DNA of 64,000 nt from the NCBI GenBank assembly GCA_963843455.1, contig CAWJKE010000007.1:186001-250000 (forward strand). The letters run 5' to 3'. How positions within the stretch are numbered: the first letter of the stretch is position 1; each line of letters begins with the position of its first letter. Below are positions 45,671-59,472 of this stretch, piece after piece. The notes beneath the pieces are model-generated. The model saw only the letters and a list, made by a program, of their open reading frames with translations, was not told the DNA's origin and searched no databases. This stretch comes from CAIQPS01 sp963843455 (GTDB lineage: Bacteria > Actinomycetota > Thermoleophilia > RBG-16-64-13). A program made the position numbers and the translations under genes.

Positions 45671-46474
45671 ATGCAGACCTATTCCGAACTGCTCCAGATG
45701 CCGTACTACCTTACGGTCCTGGCCGCCCTGCACCGACTGGAAAGACCGCACACCTATCTCGAACTGGGAGTCAATAGAGGCCGCTCGCTTCAACTCTCGA
45801 GCCGTCGGACCCTTTCCGTCGGCGTTGATCCGAACCCTCAGGTTCCCGCCGAAATCGAAGAAAGGTACCGCATAGAGCGAACCACCAGCGACGCGTTCTT
45901 CGGGAGCGGGAAAGCCCAACAATTCTTTGGTGGTACCCCTATAGACATGGCGTTCCTAGATGGCATGCACCTGTTCGAGTATGTCTTGCGCGACTTCATG
46001 AACGTCGAACAGTACTCGGACGAGCACACTCTGGTCGTGATCCATGATCTCCTTCCTTCGGATATGGGGGCAGCCGCGCGGGAGCCGATATCGGAAACGT
46101 GGATGGGCGACGTGTGGAAGTTGCTGCTGGTCCTTGACCAACACAGACCTGATTTGGAGGTCTGCCTCGTGAATGCGCCGCCCTCGGGGCTTGGGCTGGT
46201 TCGAGGACTGAATGCTGACAGCAAAGTTATCCCTCAAGCCTATGAGGCCCTGCTGACTGAGTATGGAGGTCTGACTTTTGCCGACTGGGAGGACCGACAA
46301 CGAGAACTGGTGCCTCGGCTGCTCACATCCCAGGAATCACTTGCGTGGCGCCGGCGGCTGATACGACAGATCTCTCGGACTCGGTGGAGGGCTCGTGCTC
46401 GTCACCCCGTGCAGTCGACGCGAGGTGTGGAAAGAAGGCTTTCGGGAATCGTGACTCGTGACGGGACGGAATAG
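45671..46474 (+). CDS. Class I SAM-dependent methyltransferase (Methyltransf_24-like)
   Basis: A 267-residue protein with a Rossmann methyltransferase core: the SAM-binding loop YLELGVNRGRSLQLSS near residue 30, acidic DPNP after strand 2, and DMAFLDGMHLFEYVLRD typical of the Methyltransf_24 group (O-methylation in glycan or natural-product pathways). The C-terminus is basic and probably disordered. ATG 45671 is supported by CGGAG at 45661-45665. Substrate unknown. Confidence 0.82.
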   Translation: MQTYSELLQMPYYLTVLAALHRLERPHTYLELGVNRGRSLQLSSRRTLSVGVDPNPQVPAEIEERYRIERTTSDAFFGSGKAQQFFGGTPIDMAFLDGMHLFEYVLRDFMNVEQYSDEHTLVVIHDLLPSDMGAAAREPISETWMGDVWKLLLVLDQHRPDLEVCLVNAPPSGLGLVRGLNADSKVIPQAYEALLTEYGGLTFADWEDRQRELVPRLLTSQESLAWRRRLIRQISRTRWRARARHPVQSTRGVERRLSGIVTRDGTE

Positions 46475-46659
46475 TCGCGTCCGCGGCGCGCAGCCGTAGC
46501 GGGGAGCGCCGAGGTCTCCGTCACCGACCCCATCCAGGGGCCGAAGGCCGGGAGCGCATTCCTACGTTGGGGCATGGGCAGCGAGCGCATGTGTCTGTGG
46601 GAGGAGTCGTGAAACTGAGCCGGAGCGGACATATGGGCCCGGCGCGACCGAGCAGGCAG
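46475..46659. other. Intergenic region with no recognised feature
   Basis: This 185-bp stretch lies between the methyltransferase stop and the glnA terminator. I see no gene, repeat or promoter I can support. Confidence 0.4.
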
Positions 46660-46697
46660 TAACAAAACGAAGCCCGGCGGCCTTTCGACCGCCGGGC
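46660..46697 (-). terminator. Rho-independent terminator of glnA
   Basis: GCCCGGCGG (46672-46680) and CCGCCGGGC (46689-46697) form a 9-bp stem around CCTTTCGA. On the minus strand it is followed by TTCGTTTTGTT. It lies 30 nt beyond repeat element B, so the glnA transcript ends element B, then terminator. Confidence 0.85.
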
Positions 46698-46727
46698 ACA
46701 CAGCAGGGTGGCGCTGTCTGTTCAGGA

Positions 46728-46884
46728 GGCTACTTCAAAGCGAAGCCCCGGCCGCCGGAACACGCTGGGCGGCGCGATAGTGTGTTCTCGGTCGCGTGAA
46801 TAGCGCTGCTATTCACGTTCCCTGCGTCCGTCTCTCGCGCGTACCCATCACGTTACTGCGGCGAGTCGTCACTTCTCAGCAGCC
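46728..46884 (-). repeat. Repeat element copy B (157 bp, candidate structured RNA)
   Basis: Same length as copy A. The 3' arm of the plus strand CTTCTCAGCAGCC (46872-46884) faces GGCTACTTCAAAG (46728-46740); pairing is partial. The core CCTGCGTCCGTCTCTCGC (46821-46838) and CGCCGC, CGGGGCTTCG boxes match A and C. An internal perfect hairpin GTGAATAGC/GCTATTCAC (46796-46816) corresponds to a weaker, G-U-containing stem in copy A. It begins immediately after the glnA TAA; the conserved TGA is present but unused as a stop here. Confidence 0.8.
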
Positions 46885-48216
46885 TTAGAGGATGGAAAGG
46901 TAGCGCGAGAGTTCGTAGGGAGTGACGAGGGTCTTGTACTCGTCCCACTCTTCCAACTTGTTCCGCACAAGAAAGTCGCACACGTGATCGCCGAGGGCCT
47001 CGCGCACGAAGCTCGACTTCTCGAACTCCTGGATAGCATCGTGGAGGTCTTCGGGCAGGGAGTCGATGCCGGCCTCGACGCGCTCGGTTTCGGTCATCTC
47101 ATAGATGTTATTGCTCGCTTCGGGGGGCAGCTTCATGCCCTTCTCGATGCCGTCCAGGCCGGCGGCCAGCATGGCAGCGAAGGCAAGGTATGGGTTGCAC
47201 GAGGGGTCGGGGTTACGCAGTTCCACGCGGGTGGCGTTCTCTTTGCCGGGTTTGTAGAGCGGCACGCGGACCATCGCGGAGCGGTTGCGGCGCGACCAGC
47301 AGATGTACACGGGCGCTTCGTAGCCCGGGACCAGGCGCTTGTAAGAGTTGACCCACTGGTTGGTGACCAGGGCGATCTCTTTGATGTGCGCGAGGAGGCC
47401 GGCGATGTACGCCTTGCCGACCTCGGAGAGGTTGGTCTCGTCGGTACCATCGAAGAACGCGTTGTTGCTGCCCTTGAACAGCGACTGATGCACGTGCATC
47501 CCAGAGCCGTTCTCGCCGAAGATGGGTTTGGGCATGAAGGTTGCGTAGACGCCGTGGGCGGCAGCGATCTCTTTGACGGTCAGGCGGTAGGTCATGACCT
47601 GGTCGGCCATGGTGACCACGTCTTTGTAGCGCAGGTCGATCTCGTGCTGCGACGGAGCCACTTCGTGGTGGGAGTACTCCACCTGGATGCCCATCGCGTG
47701 CAGAGCGTTGACCGTGTCGCGGCGCAGGTCGCTACCGGCGTCCAAGGTGGTGAGGTCGAAGTAGCCGCCTAGGTCGAGCACTTCGGTGCCGCAGCTGTCC
47801 TTGAAGTAGAAGAACTCGAGTTCGGGACCCACGTACATGGTGTAGCCCAGGGCTTCGGCCCGAGCCACGACTTTGCGCAGCACGTACCGGGGGTCGCCCT
47901 CGAAGGGCTCGCCGTTGGGCTGCTTGATATCGCAGAACATGCGGGCGGTGCCACCGGCGCCTGCGCGCCAGGGGAGCAGGGTGAAGGTGCTGGGATCCGG
48001 GTAGGCCACCATGTCGGATTCCTGGATGCGGGCGAAGCCGTCGATGGACGACCCGTCGAAGCCCATGCCCTCCTCGAAAGCGCCCTCGAGCTCGGCCGGG
48101 GTTATGGCGAAGCTCTTGAGGGTGCCAAGCACGTCCGTGAACCACAACCGGATGAACTTGATCTGCTTGTCCTCGACTATCTTGAGGACATCCTTGCTAG
48201 TCAACTTTTCTGCCAC
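46885..48216 (-). CDS. glnA: Glutamine synthetase, type I
   Basis: A 443-residue dodecameric GSI condensing ammonia and glutamate with ATP. Motifs: FTDVLGTLKSFAITP, GFDGSSIDGFARIQESDM, the catalytic EYSHHEVAPSQHEIDLRY, MPKPIFGENGSGMHVHQS and NNIYEMTETER. The length and the last motif, without the Tyr adenylylation site, mark the I-alpha subtype, regulated by feedback rather than adenylylation. GTG 48216 has GAAAGGAG upstream and overlaps the gltD end by 16 nt, so it is the last gene of gltB-gltD-glnA. Element B and a terminator follow. Confidence 0.96.
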   Translation of the reverse strand: MAEKLTSKDVLKIVEDKQIKFIRLWFTDVLGTLKSFAITPAELEGAFEEGMGFDGSSIDGFARIQESDMVAYPDPSTFTLLPWRAGAGGTARMFCDIKQPNGEPFEGDPRYVLRKVVARAEALGYTMYVGPELEFFYFKDSCGTEVLDLGGYFDLTTLDAGSDLRRDTVNALHAMGIQVEYSHHEVAPSQHEIDLRYKDVVTMADQVMTYRLTVKEIAAAHGVYATFMPKPIFGENGSGMHVHQSLFKGSNNAFFDGTDETNLSEVGKAYIAGLLAHIKEIALVTNQWVNSYKRLVPGYEAPVYICWSRRNRSAMVRVPLYKPGKENATRVELRNPDPSCNPYLAFAAMLAAGLDGIEKGMKLPPEASNNIYEMTETERVEAGIDSLPEDLHDAIQEFEKSSFVREALGDHVCDFLVRNKLEEWDEYKTLVTPYELSRYLSIL

Positions 48217-49655
48217 TCGTTGCTCCTTTCAAAATGGTCCATTACCTTACGTGCCGTTTGCATGCCGTCACCGATAGCACGCACGACCAGCGATGCACCA
48301 CTGCGCATGTCGCCGGTCACAAACACACCCTCGGCGCTCGTCATGTGACGCTCGTCTCGGGCGATGAAGCCGCGGGGATCCTTGGCGATGTCGAGGGCCT
48401 CGACCAGCCCGATACGGCCGGGAGCTACGAAGCCCATTGCGATGAGCACAAGCTCGGCATCGACTGAGAAGTCCGAGCCCTCGACTCTGCGCGGGCAAAC
48501 CTGCCCCGCCGCCTCGTCGTAGGCCCACTCTACCTCTACACACTGTACCTGCTTGACCACGCCGTCCTCGCCGCTGAAGCCGGTGGTATCGACGCTCCAG
48601 CGCCGGACGGCGCCCTCTTTGTGGCTGCTCGATTCGCGCAGCATGAGGGGCCACTGCGGCCAGGGGGTCGATTCCGAGCGGGTGGCCGGCGGCTCGGGCA
48701 GGATCTCTAGCTGGACCACAGCCGCCGCGCCCTGGCGGCGGGCCGTGCCGATGCAGTCGGAGCCGGTGTCGCCGCCGCCTATGACCACGACGTTCTTGCC
48801 CGCGGCGCTGATGCGCTCTTCACAGCCGAGCGGCTCGCCGCCGACCAGCCGGTTTTGCTGGGTGAGGAAGTCCATGGCGAAGTGAATGCCGCCCAGTTCT
48901 CGCCCCGGCACGGCCAGGTCGCGGGGCACGCCTGCGCCGCCGGCCAGCACGATGGCCTCGTAACGGTCGCTCAGGTACTTGTAGGAGATGTCGTCGCCGA
49001 CGTTCACGCCGCACTGGAACTGCACGCCTTCGCGGGCCATGAGGTCGATCCTCTGGTCGACCACCCGTTTCTCCAGTTTGAAGTCGGGTATGCCGTAGCG
49101 CAGCAGTCCGCCCGGTTTGGCGTCCTTCTCGTAGACAGTCAGGTTGTAGCCCGCGCGGTTGAGTACCTGGGCGGTGGCCATCCCCGCGGGACCTGAACCC
49201 ACCACAGCTACTCGCTCGGCCCGGCGCACTCGGCACGGCTGCGCCGTGACGTAACCGAGGCGGAAGCCCTGCTCGATAATGGCCAGCTCGATCTTGCAGA
49301 TGTTCACCGCCGGGCGGATGAGGCCCAGCACACAAGCGCCCTCGCAGGGAGCTGGGCAGATGCGCCCGGTGAACTCAGGAAAGACGTCGGTGGCGAGGAG
49401 GAGGTCGAGCGCCTCTTTCCAGTGACCGTTGTACACGGCTTCATTGAACTCGGGAATGATGTTGCCGAGGGGGCAGCCCGTGCTCGACCCGTGACAGAAA
49501 GGGGTGCCGCAGTCCATGCAGCGTGATGCTTGCTCGTGGATCTCGCTGTCGGTGAGTGGTACATCGACCCAGCGAGAGTCCTTGAGCCGTTCCAAGACCG
49601 GCCGGTAGCTCACGTCCTGGCGGGGTTGATCGAGGAATTCGCGTGCCCGCGCCAT
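48201..49655 (-). CDS. gltD: Glutamate synthase small subunit (NADPH-GOGAT beta)
   Basis: A 484-residue FAD/NAD(P)H oxidoreductase that feeds electrons to GltB. The N-terminal Cys motif CMDCGTPFCHGSSTGCPLGN and CPAPCEGAC bind [4Fe-4S] clusters; AVVGSGPAGMATAQVLNRAG is the FAD loop and VVVIGGGDTGSDCIGTARRQ the NADPH loop. Full length. ATG 49655, 2 nt after the gltB stop. It resembles, but is distinct from, the GltD-like insert inside the giant HdrA. Confidence 0.96.
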   Translation of the reverse strand: MARAREFLDQPRQDVSYRPVLERLKDSRWVDVPLTDSEIHEQASRCMDCGTPFCHGSSTGCPLGNIIPEFNEAVYNGHWKEALDLLLATDVFPEFTGRICPAPCEGACVLGLIRPAVNICKIELAIIEQGFRLGYVTAQPCRVRRAERVAVVGSGPAGMATAQVLNRAGYNLTVYEKDAKPGGLLRYGIPDFKLEKRVVDQRIDLMAREGVQFQCGVNVGDDISYKYLSDRYEAIVLAGGAGVPRDLAVPGRELGGIHFAMDFLTQQNRLVGGEPLGCEERISAAGKNVVVIGGGDTGSDCIGTARRQGAAAVVQLEILPEPPATRSESTPWPQWPLMLRESSSHKEGAVRRWSVDTTGFSGEDGVVKQVQCVEVEWAYDEAAGQVCPRRVEGSDFSVDAELVLIAMGFVAPGRIGLVEALDIAKDPRGFIARDERHMTSAEGVFVTGDMRSGASLVVRAIGDGMQTARKVMDHFERSNEWQKS

Positions 49656-49657
49656 GG

Positions 49658-54224
<4,567 letters not shown>

Positions 54225-54473
54225 GAACCTCGTGTATGGCAACCGCCGGCTGGTGCGCTGTGACGGCCGGCGTCTCCGCGAGCAGGGATAGTGCAACCCC
54301 AGAACATGGACATACTTCTCATAAGTTCGCGCGCCACCCCTGTCGCAGTCACTCTGATCCGGACCGCCGCTTGCGGCAATTCCGTTGAGGTAGCATACCA
54401 GCGGACCACCCTCTGGCGTGTGTCCACATGGCCGTTATTAGCGGCTACCCCATATACATATGGCTAAAACCGC
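54225..54473 (-). promoter_or_regulatory. gltB leader / promoter region
   Basis: This 249-bp gap between the ABC permease stop and gltB must hold the promoter of gltB-gltD-glnA. A palindrome CCATATACATATGG (54450-54463) is the only AT-rich inverted repeat and may be an operator. I found no TTGTAC repeat here, unlike the amt1 upstream region. No terminator with a T-run was recognised for the ABC operon. Confidence 0.35.
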
Positions 54474-55475
54474 TCAGTCCGGTTCGAAGGGGACTCCCAG
54501 GCTTCGCGGCTGAACCACGCGCAGCGAGCGAAGGACACGCGCGACGCGCCTACGGGACTGCTCAGGCAGGGACGCTAGCACCCGCTCAACCCACTCGGCG
54601 TTGCCGATGTTCACCAGCAAGAGGGTGAGGATCATGAGCGGGAATGGGGCCACCTGGAGCACTTGGGAGGGGATCCCCTGAAGGCTGGGCTGCAAGACCA
54701 CGCTGAGCCACTGCAACAAACCGAACAGGTACGCGCCCAGGGCCACCCGCACCGGGTTCCAGGCGCCGAAGATGACGATGGCGAGTACGATCCAGCCCAG
54801 ACCGTCCAGACCGGAGATGGTGCCTTTCCAGCCGGCCTTCACGCTGAGGGAGAACATCGGACCGGCCAGCCCCACCAGAGCCCCGCCGAGCACCGTGTAG
54901 ACGTACCGGAGCGCGTTGACCTGAGCTCCTCGGGCGAACGCCGCTGCCGGGCGTTCGCCCACCGCCCGCAGGGTGAGCCCCGGCCGGGTGCGGAAGATCC
55001 ACCACCAGGCCACGATGATCAGGACGAAGCTGAAGTAGGTCATGACGTCATGCTTGAAGAACAGCGTGCCGAGCACGGGGACGTTCTCCAGGCCCGGGAT
55101 CGGATGCACGGCCAGCCTCGGTCCCTTTTCTCCCATGAACGGGTTGCCGAGGAAGTACGCGAGGTCTCGGCAGAAGAGCGTGAGGACGAAGCCGATCGCC
55201 ACCTGCGACTGTCGCAGCGTGATGCTGCCGAACGCCACGATGAGGGCCACCGCCGCTCCGATCGCCGCCCCTGTGATGAAACCGAGCACCAGGCTGCCGG
55301 TGGTCACCGCCACCGCGAAGCTGCCCATGGCCGAGAGCAGGATGGAGCCGTTGACCGACAGGTTGATGACCCCGGACCGCTCGGCGAACGTCTCGCCGAT
55401 GGCGGCTACCACGATAGGCGCAGCGGTCGCGAGCACGCCGGCCAGGCCCACGAGGATGGTCGGGCCGTCCATCAA
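54474..55475 (-). CDS. ABC transporter permease (NupQ-like, branched-chain/nucleoside type)
   Basis: A 333-residue membrane subunit of the BPD_transp_2 family, with about nine helices and the motif ERSGVINLSVNGSILLSAM typical of nucleoside (BMP-dependent) importers. A soluble basic tail is present (LPEQSRRRVARVLRSLR). It overlaps the upstream permease by 4 nt (55472-55475). It is the last gene of the importer operon BMP-ATPase-permease-permease. Confidence 0.9.
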   Translation of the reverse strand: MMDGPTILVGLAGVLATAAPIVVAAIGETFAERSGVINLSVNGSILLSAMGSFAVAVTTGSLVLGFITGAAIGAAVALIVAFGSITLRQSQVAIGFVLTLFCRDLAYFLGNPFMGEKGPRLAVHPIPGLENVPVLGTLFFKHDVMTYFSFVLIIVAWWWIFRTRPGLTLRAVGERPAAAFARGAQVNALRYVYTVLGGALVGLAGPMFSLSVKAGWKGTISGLDGLGWIVLAIVIFGAWNPVRVALGAYLFGLLQWLSVVLQPSLQGIPSQVLQVAPFPLMILTLLLVNIGNAEWVERVLASLPEQSRRRVARVLRSLRVVQPRSLGVPFEPD

Positions 55476-56482
55476 CTACTTCCTATCCGGACGCGCGACC
55501 GGTGACGATAGCGTTGGCGTGCCCCCTCGACCAAGATGACGAAGAGGACGAGCGCGCCCTGGAGTACCCCCGACAGGGTCGAGTCCAGCTTGAGCACGAT
55601 AGGGAGCTGGATGCTGCCGATGTTGAGCGCCGCAAAGAACAGGGCGACCGGAGCCACCCATATCGCTCGATAGAGGATGAGCATGCCGATCATCAGCCCC
55701 AGATAGCCATACCCGCTGGAAATGGACGGGATCAACCGGTGGTAGACAGCGGTCACCTGCACGGCTCCCGCCAGCCCGGCAAATGCCCCGCATACAAGGA
55801 ACGCAAGCATCCCGTACTGCCACGTGGGCACACCGAGCAGGAACGCGGCCCGGTTGCCGGCCCCGGTCGCCTTGAGCTTGAGCCCGAAATAGGTCCTTTC
55901 CAGCAGGATGTACACCACGATGACCGCCAGGATGCCCAGGCCCAGCGACCAGGGACTGAGGCGCAGGCCGGCGATAGTCGGCAGGGCCAGGCTGTCCGGG
56001 AAGGGCTCGGTCCCGCTCATGGATCCGATGCCCGGGCGCTTCCACGGACCGAAGATCAGCCAGAGTGTCAGCGCGGCGGCGACGTAGTTCAGGCCCAGCC
56101 CTCCGAAGATCTCGTTCACTCCCCCGAAGGTCTTGAGGACTCCGGCGAGGCCGGCCCACAGGGCGCCCCCTACCATGCCGGCGAGGATGGCCACGAGGAT
56201 GATGAGCGCGGGGGAGAGGCCCGCGTCCTGCAGGAGCCGGAGCGCCCAGGTAGTGAGCACCGCCCCGAACACGATCTGCCCCTCCACCCCGATGTTCCAC
56301 AGACCGGCGGCAAACGTCACCAGCACGCCCGACGCGGCGAGCAGCAGCGGCACCCAGGCCACGAGTACGTTGGAGAAGCCGGTGACCGACCCAAAGGCGC
56401 CCGTGATGATCTCCTTGTAAGCGGCGAGCGGGGGAGCGCCGGCGGCCAGAAGGATGATGGTGGTGAAGACCAGGGCCAGCAC
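55472..56482 (-). CDS. ABC transporter permease (NupP-like); start uncertain
   Basis: A hydrophobic BPD_transp_2 permease of at least 336 residues; family motifs include AAGLWNIGVEGQIVFGAV and GGVNEIFGGLGLNYVAAAL. GTG 56482 is the first in-frame start, but it falls within the first helix. Coding-like sequence (ERWIDIGLQIGALV) continues upstream in the same frame as far as the ATPase stop. The natural start may be ATG 56549, reading MSEKRGRSPE, which is out of phase by a small indel in the GAGAGAGG run at about 56517-56524. I therefore suspect another base error at the 5' end. Confidence 0.8.
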   Translation of the reverse strand: MLALVFTTIILLAAGAPPLAAYKEIITGAFGSVTGFSNVLVAWVPLLLAASGVLVTFAAGLWNIGVEGQIVFGAVLTTWALRLLQDAGLSPALIILVAILAGMVGGALWAGLAGVLKTFGGVNEIFGGLGLNYVAAALTLWLIFGPWKRPGIGSMSGTEPFPDSLALPTIAGLRLSPWSLGLGILAVIVVYILLERTYFGLKLKATGAGNRAAFLLGVPTWQYGMLAFLVCGAFAGLAGAVQVTAVYHRLIPSISSGYGYLGLMIGMLILYRAIWVAPVALFFAALNIGSIQLPIVLKLDSTLSGVLQGALVLFVILVEGARQRYRHRSRVRIGSS

Positions 56483-56542
56483 CAGGGCGCCTATCTGGAG
56501 CCCTATGTCGATCCACCTCTCTCGGGTGAACGGCCGCGTTTC

Positions 56543-58052
56543 TCAGACATCCGGGCCTCCCGCCGAGCCATCCTCTTCCTGGTCGGCCGCCACACCACGG
56601 CCGCCTATGAGGTGCCCCAGTTGGTCGACGCTCGTGCTGGTCGCCTCAAGCGGTCCGGAGACCCTGCCGGCAAAGAACACGAGGATCCGATCGCTATAGC
56701 GGAGCAGTTCGTCGAGGTCGCTCGACGTGAAGATGATAGCTCCGCCCTGGCTGCAGCGCTCCTTGAGCTTGGTCCAGAGATAGACCACCGATTCGATATC
56801 CAGCCCGCGCGTGGGCTGCTCCAGCAGCATGACCTTGGCGCCCGGTCTGACCAGGGCCAGCAGCGCCCGTTGCTGGTTGCCACCGGAGAGTGACTCCACC
56901 GGGCTGGCCGGCGTCCCCTTGATGTTGTACTCGGCTATTCGCTCCTTTGCCAAGCGGCGTCCGCTCTCCCGGTCGATGAACAGGCCTGGCTTCCGCTGGG
57001 TCAGGAGGAAATGTTCGGTGAGCGAGAGGCCGGGGATGAGGCCATCCTCCAACCTGGAGGCAGGTACGTAGGCTATCCCCTTCTTCTTGAACTGGTGGTA
57101 GTTCTTGCCGGCCAGGTCGGCGTCCTCAAGATAGACCCGGCCGTCGGTCGTGGGTGCGAGTCCCGCGCAGGCGCGCAGGAACAGGCTCTGCCCGCTGCCC
57201 TCCATCCCCGCCAACCCGATGGTCTCGCCTCGCCGGACGTCGAGGTCGACCGGGTCGAGCTTGACGCGGCCATGCTCGGCGCTCATGCCCGCCAGACGGA
57301 AAAGGCCTGTCTCCGGGAGTGCAGGACATCCGCTCCCCAGGGGACACCTCGCGCTCGAACATCATCGAGACCAGACGGTCGACCCGGAATGGAGGCAGAG
57401 CCTCTCCGATGAGCCGGCCCTGTCTGAGCACAGCGACGCGGGTGCACAGCTCCTGTACCTCCTCGAGCTTGTGTGACACGAAGAGGACCGTCTTGCCTTG
57501 GTCCGCCAGGCGGCGGAGCGTGTCGAAGAGTTGCTCGCGCTGGACGGCACTGATGCCCGTCGTGGGCTCGTCGAGGATGAGCACGCGCGCTCCCAGCCAC
57601 AAGAGGCGGAGGAGCTCGAGTTGCTGCCGCTCACCCACGCTGAGGGACTCGACGTCGGCCTTGAGGTCGACGGACAAGCCCAGCGACGCGCCCAGTTCGG
57701 CGACCGACCTGGCTGCCTCCGCGCGTCGGGGGATGAGCCGTCCCGGGGCGCCGATAAGCAGGTTGTCGACAACGCGCATGGGCGGAAAGTCCAAGGGGTC
57801 CTGGTGGAGCATGCCGACGCCGTGGTGGATGGCGTCGGCCGGGGAACGCATGCCGACGACCTTGCCGTCAAGCCTTATCTCTCCGCCATCCGCCGGCTGG
57901 AAGCCGGAAAGGATCTTCATCAGAGTGCTCTTGCCGGCCCCGTTCTCGCCGAGGATGCCCTGGATGGTGCCCGCGGGCACGGAGAGGGTGATGCCGTCGT
58001 TGGCCTTGACCGGGCCGAAATACTTGCGGATATCTCTGACTTGTACTTCCAC
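56543..58052 (-). CDS. ABC transporter ATP-binding protein (two-domain, sugar/nucleoside type; one frame break)
   Basis: A tandem ATPase of about 502 residues energising the BMP-type importer. The N-terminal half has Walker A GENGAGKSTLMKIL, signature LSVGERQQLELL and Walker B VLILDEPTTG. The C-terminal half has the degenerate Walker A GMEGSGQSLFL (Gln replaces Lys, as usual in this family) and signature LSGGNQQRALLAL. The two halves lie in different frames; one surplus base between about 57329 and 57345 (near GGGGAG on the minus strand) joins SPGER to PALPETGLFRLAGMSAEHG. ATG 58052. Read as a sequencing insertion rather than a broken gene. Confidence 0.85.
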
Positions 58053-58096
58053 GCTAGCTCCGGCCCGGTCCCGTTCGGCAGTCTCCGATAGAACCA

Positions 58097-58127
58097 GAAA
58101 GGGGAGACCGTCCCGGTCTCCCCTTTC
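58097..58127 (-). terminator. Perfect hairpin between the binding-protein gene and the ATPase gene
   Basis: GAAAGGGGAGACC (58097-58109) and GGTCTCCCCTTTC (58115-58127) pair over 13 bp with a 5-base loop. It lacks a long T-run on the minus strand (TTTC only), so it may be a partial terminator or 3' stabiliser giving more binding protein than ATPase. This is a common arrangement in importer operons. Confidence 0.6.
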
Positions 58128-58158
58128 CTGGATGCTTTCTGTGACTAGGAGTCAAACT

Positions 58159-59472
58159 CTACTTGGATACGCTCTGGCCTTCCATGCCCTGCAGGAGCTG
58201 GGGCAGGTACCAGATCTGCTGCGGAGTGGCGGCTTCGCCGTCCTTCAGATAAACAGTGCCGTCCTGAAGGTTCAGGGGGCCCTTCCAGAGGTTCAGACCG
58301 CCGGCCAGCGCTTTGATGAACTCGTCGACCTTGGCCGAAGCATCGGCGGAGAGGCCTTCGCCCTTCTTGAAGCCCACGGCCGAAGTATCGAGGTTGTTGA
58401 TGTCGGCCCAATCGGGAGCGTTCCAATCCCAGAAGCTTGTCCACTGGCCCTGGCTGGCGGAGGTGACGGCTTTGAGGTAGGCCGGTCCCCAGTTGAAGTA
58501 GGGAACCCCGAGGGCTACCGTCGGCGCTTCGTCCAGCGCGCCGGGGGAGTCGTAGGGGATAGCCCAGACCTTCTTGCCGGAGGCAGAAAGTTTGCCCGCT
58601 TCTACCAAGGCCTCGGTGGTGTCGATGCCAGACACGACGACGTCATATCCGGAGTTGTAGAAGTTGTCGGCGACCTGGGTGGGGTCGGAGGTGACGCCCG
58701 GGATGTTGAACCAGAAGCCGATCCAGTTGACAGTGAACTTCAGGTCGGCCGGGTCCTTCTTGAGCACCTGGGTCCACTCGTACAACGCGCCCAGATATAC
58801 CGAGGAAGCCAGACGGCGAGTCTCGTCATTGATCAGCGGGCCGAGGTAGCCGATCTTGCCGGTCTGGGTGGTGAGAGCGGCGGCGGCGCCGGCGATCATC
58901 TTGCCGTATTCCATCTGACCCATGACGTCGCTGAGGTTCGGCAGATTCTGGTAGTCCTTGCCGTCCTTCCACGCCGAGTCACCGGAAGTGAACAACACAG
59001 GGATCTCTGGGTGGGCCTTGGCGAACGCGACGGCGCCGTCTTTCATGTCGTCAGACGTGAAGAAGATCATCTGGGCGCCCTGGTTGACCAGGTCCTCGGC
59101 GAGTTGATCGGGGGTGGTGCCGGGACGGTCGGAGGTGTTGGCCTTGTCGACGTAGATCATCTTCGCTCCGGGGAGCTTGGATTCGACGTAGGTGCCGCCT
59201 TCGTAGTTGGCCTGGCTCCAACCGTGGTCGTTGTAGGGACCCACGAGGAGCATGCCGAAAGTGAAGGGCTTGCTGGCAGCCACACTGGTGGTTGTCTCGG
59301 CGGAAGCGGCCGTGGTCGTCGTGGCTGGCGCGGCTGTCGTCCCCGTGGTGGCGGGCGCAGCAGTCGTCGTCGTGGTCGTGCTGCCGCAGGCGGCGGCAAA
59401 CAGGCCAACGGCGACGATCATGAGCACGAGTGCACCACAGAGGAGAACGCGACGTGATCGGGATGTGGGCAT
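58159..59472 (-). CDS. BMP-family substrate-binding lipoprotein
   Basis: A 437-residue extracytoplasmic binding protein of the BMP/Med family, which delivers nucleosides or purine-like compounds to the ABC importer. A signal peptide ends in a lipobox (LFAAAC, Cys about 29), followed by a Thr/Ala-rich linker (residues 30-65) and the ligand-binding fold beginning FTFGMLLVGPYNDHGWSQA. Many Trp/Asp residues near the C-terminus (SFWDWNAPDWADINN) are as expected. ATG 59472 is favoured over GTG 59484 because GAGGTG lies at a proper distance. First gene of the importer operon. Confidence 0.9.
   Translation of the reverse strand: MPTSRSRRVLLCGALVLMIVAVGLFAAACGSTTTTTTAAPATTGTTAAPATTTTAASAETTTSVAASKPFTFGMLLVGPYNDHGWSQANYEGGTYVESKLPGAKMIYVDKANTSDRPGTTPDQLAEDLVNQGAQMIFFTSDDMKDGAVAFAKAHPEIPVLFTSGDSAWKDGKDYQNLPNLSDVMGQMEYGKMIAGAAAALTTQTGKIGYLGPLINDETRRLASSVYLGALYEWTQVLKKDPADLKFTVNWIGFWFNIPGVTSDPTQVADNFYNSGYDVVVSGIDTTEALVEAGKLSASGKKVWAIPYDSPGALDEAPTVALGVPYFNWGPAYLKAVTSASQGQWTSFWDWNAPDWADINNLDTSAVGFKKGEGLSADASAKVDEFIKALAGGLNLWKGPLNLQDGTVYLKDGEAATPQQIWYLPQLLQGMEGQSVSK

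Noticed and set aside
17880..46884. The three repeat elements as integron attC sites
   Set aside because: They are palindromic and lie 3' of genes, but the attC core boxes (RYYYAAC and GTTRRRY) are absent, the genes are not cassette-sized and no integrase is present.
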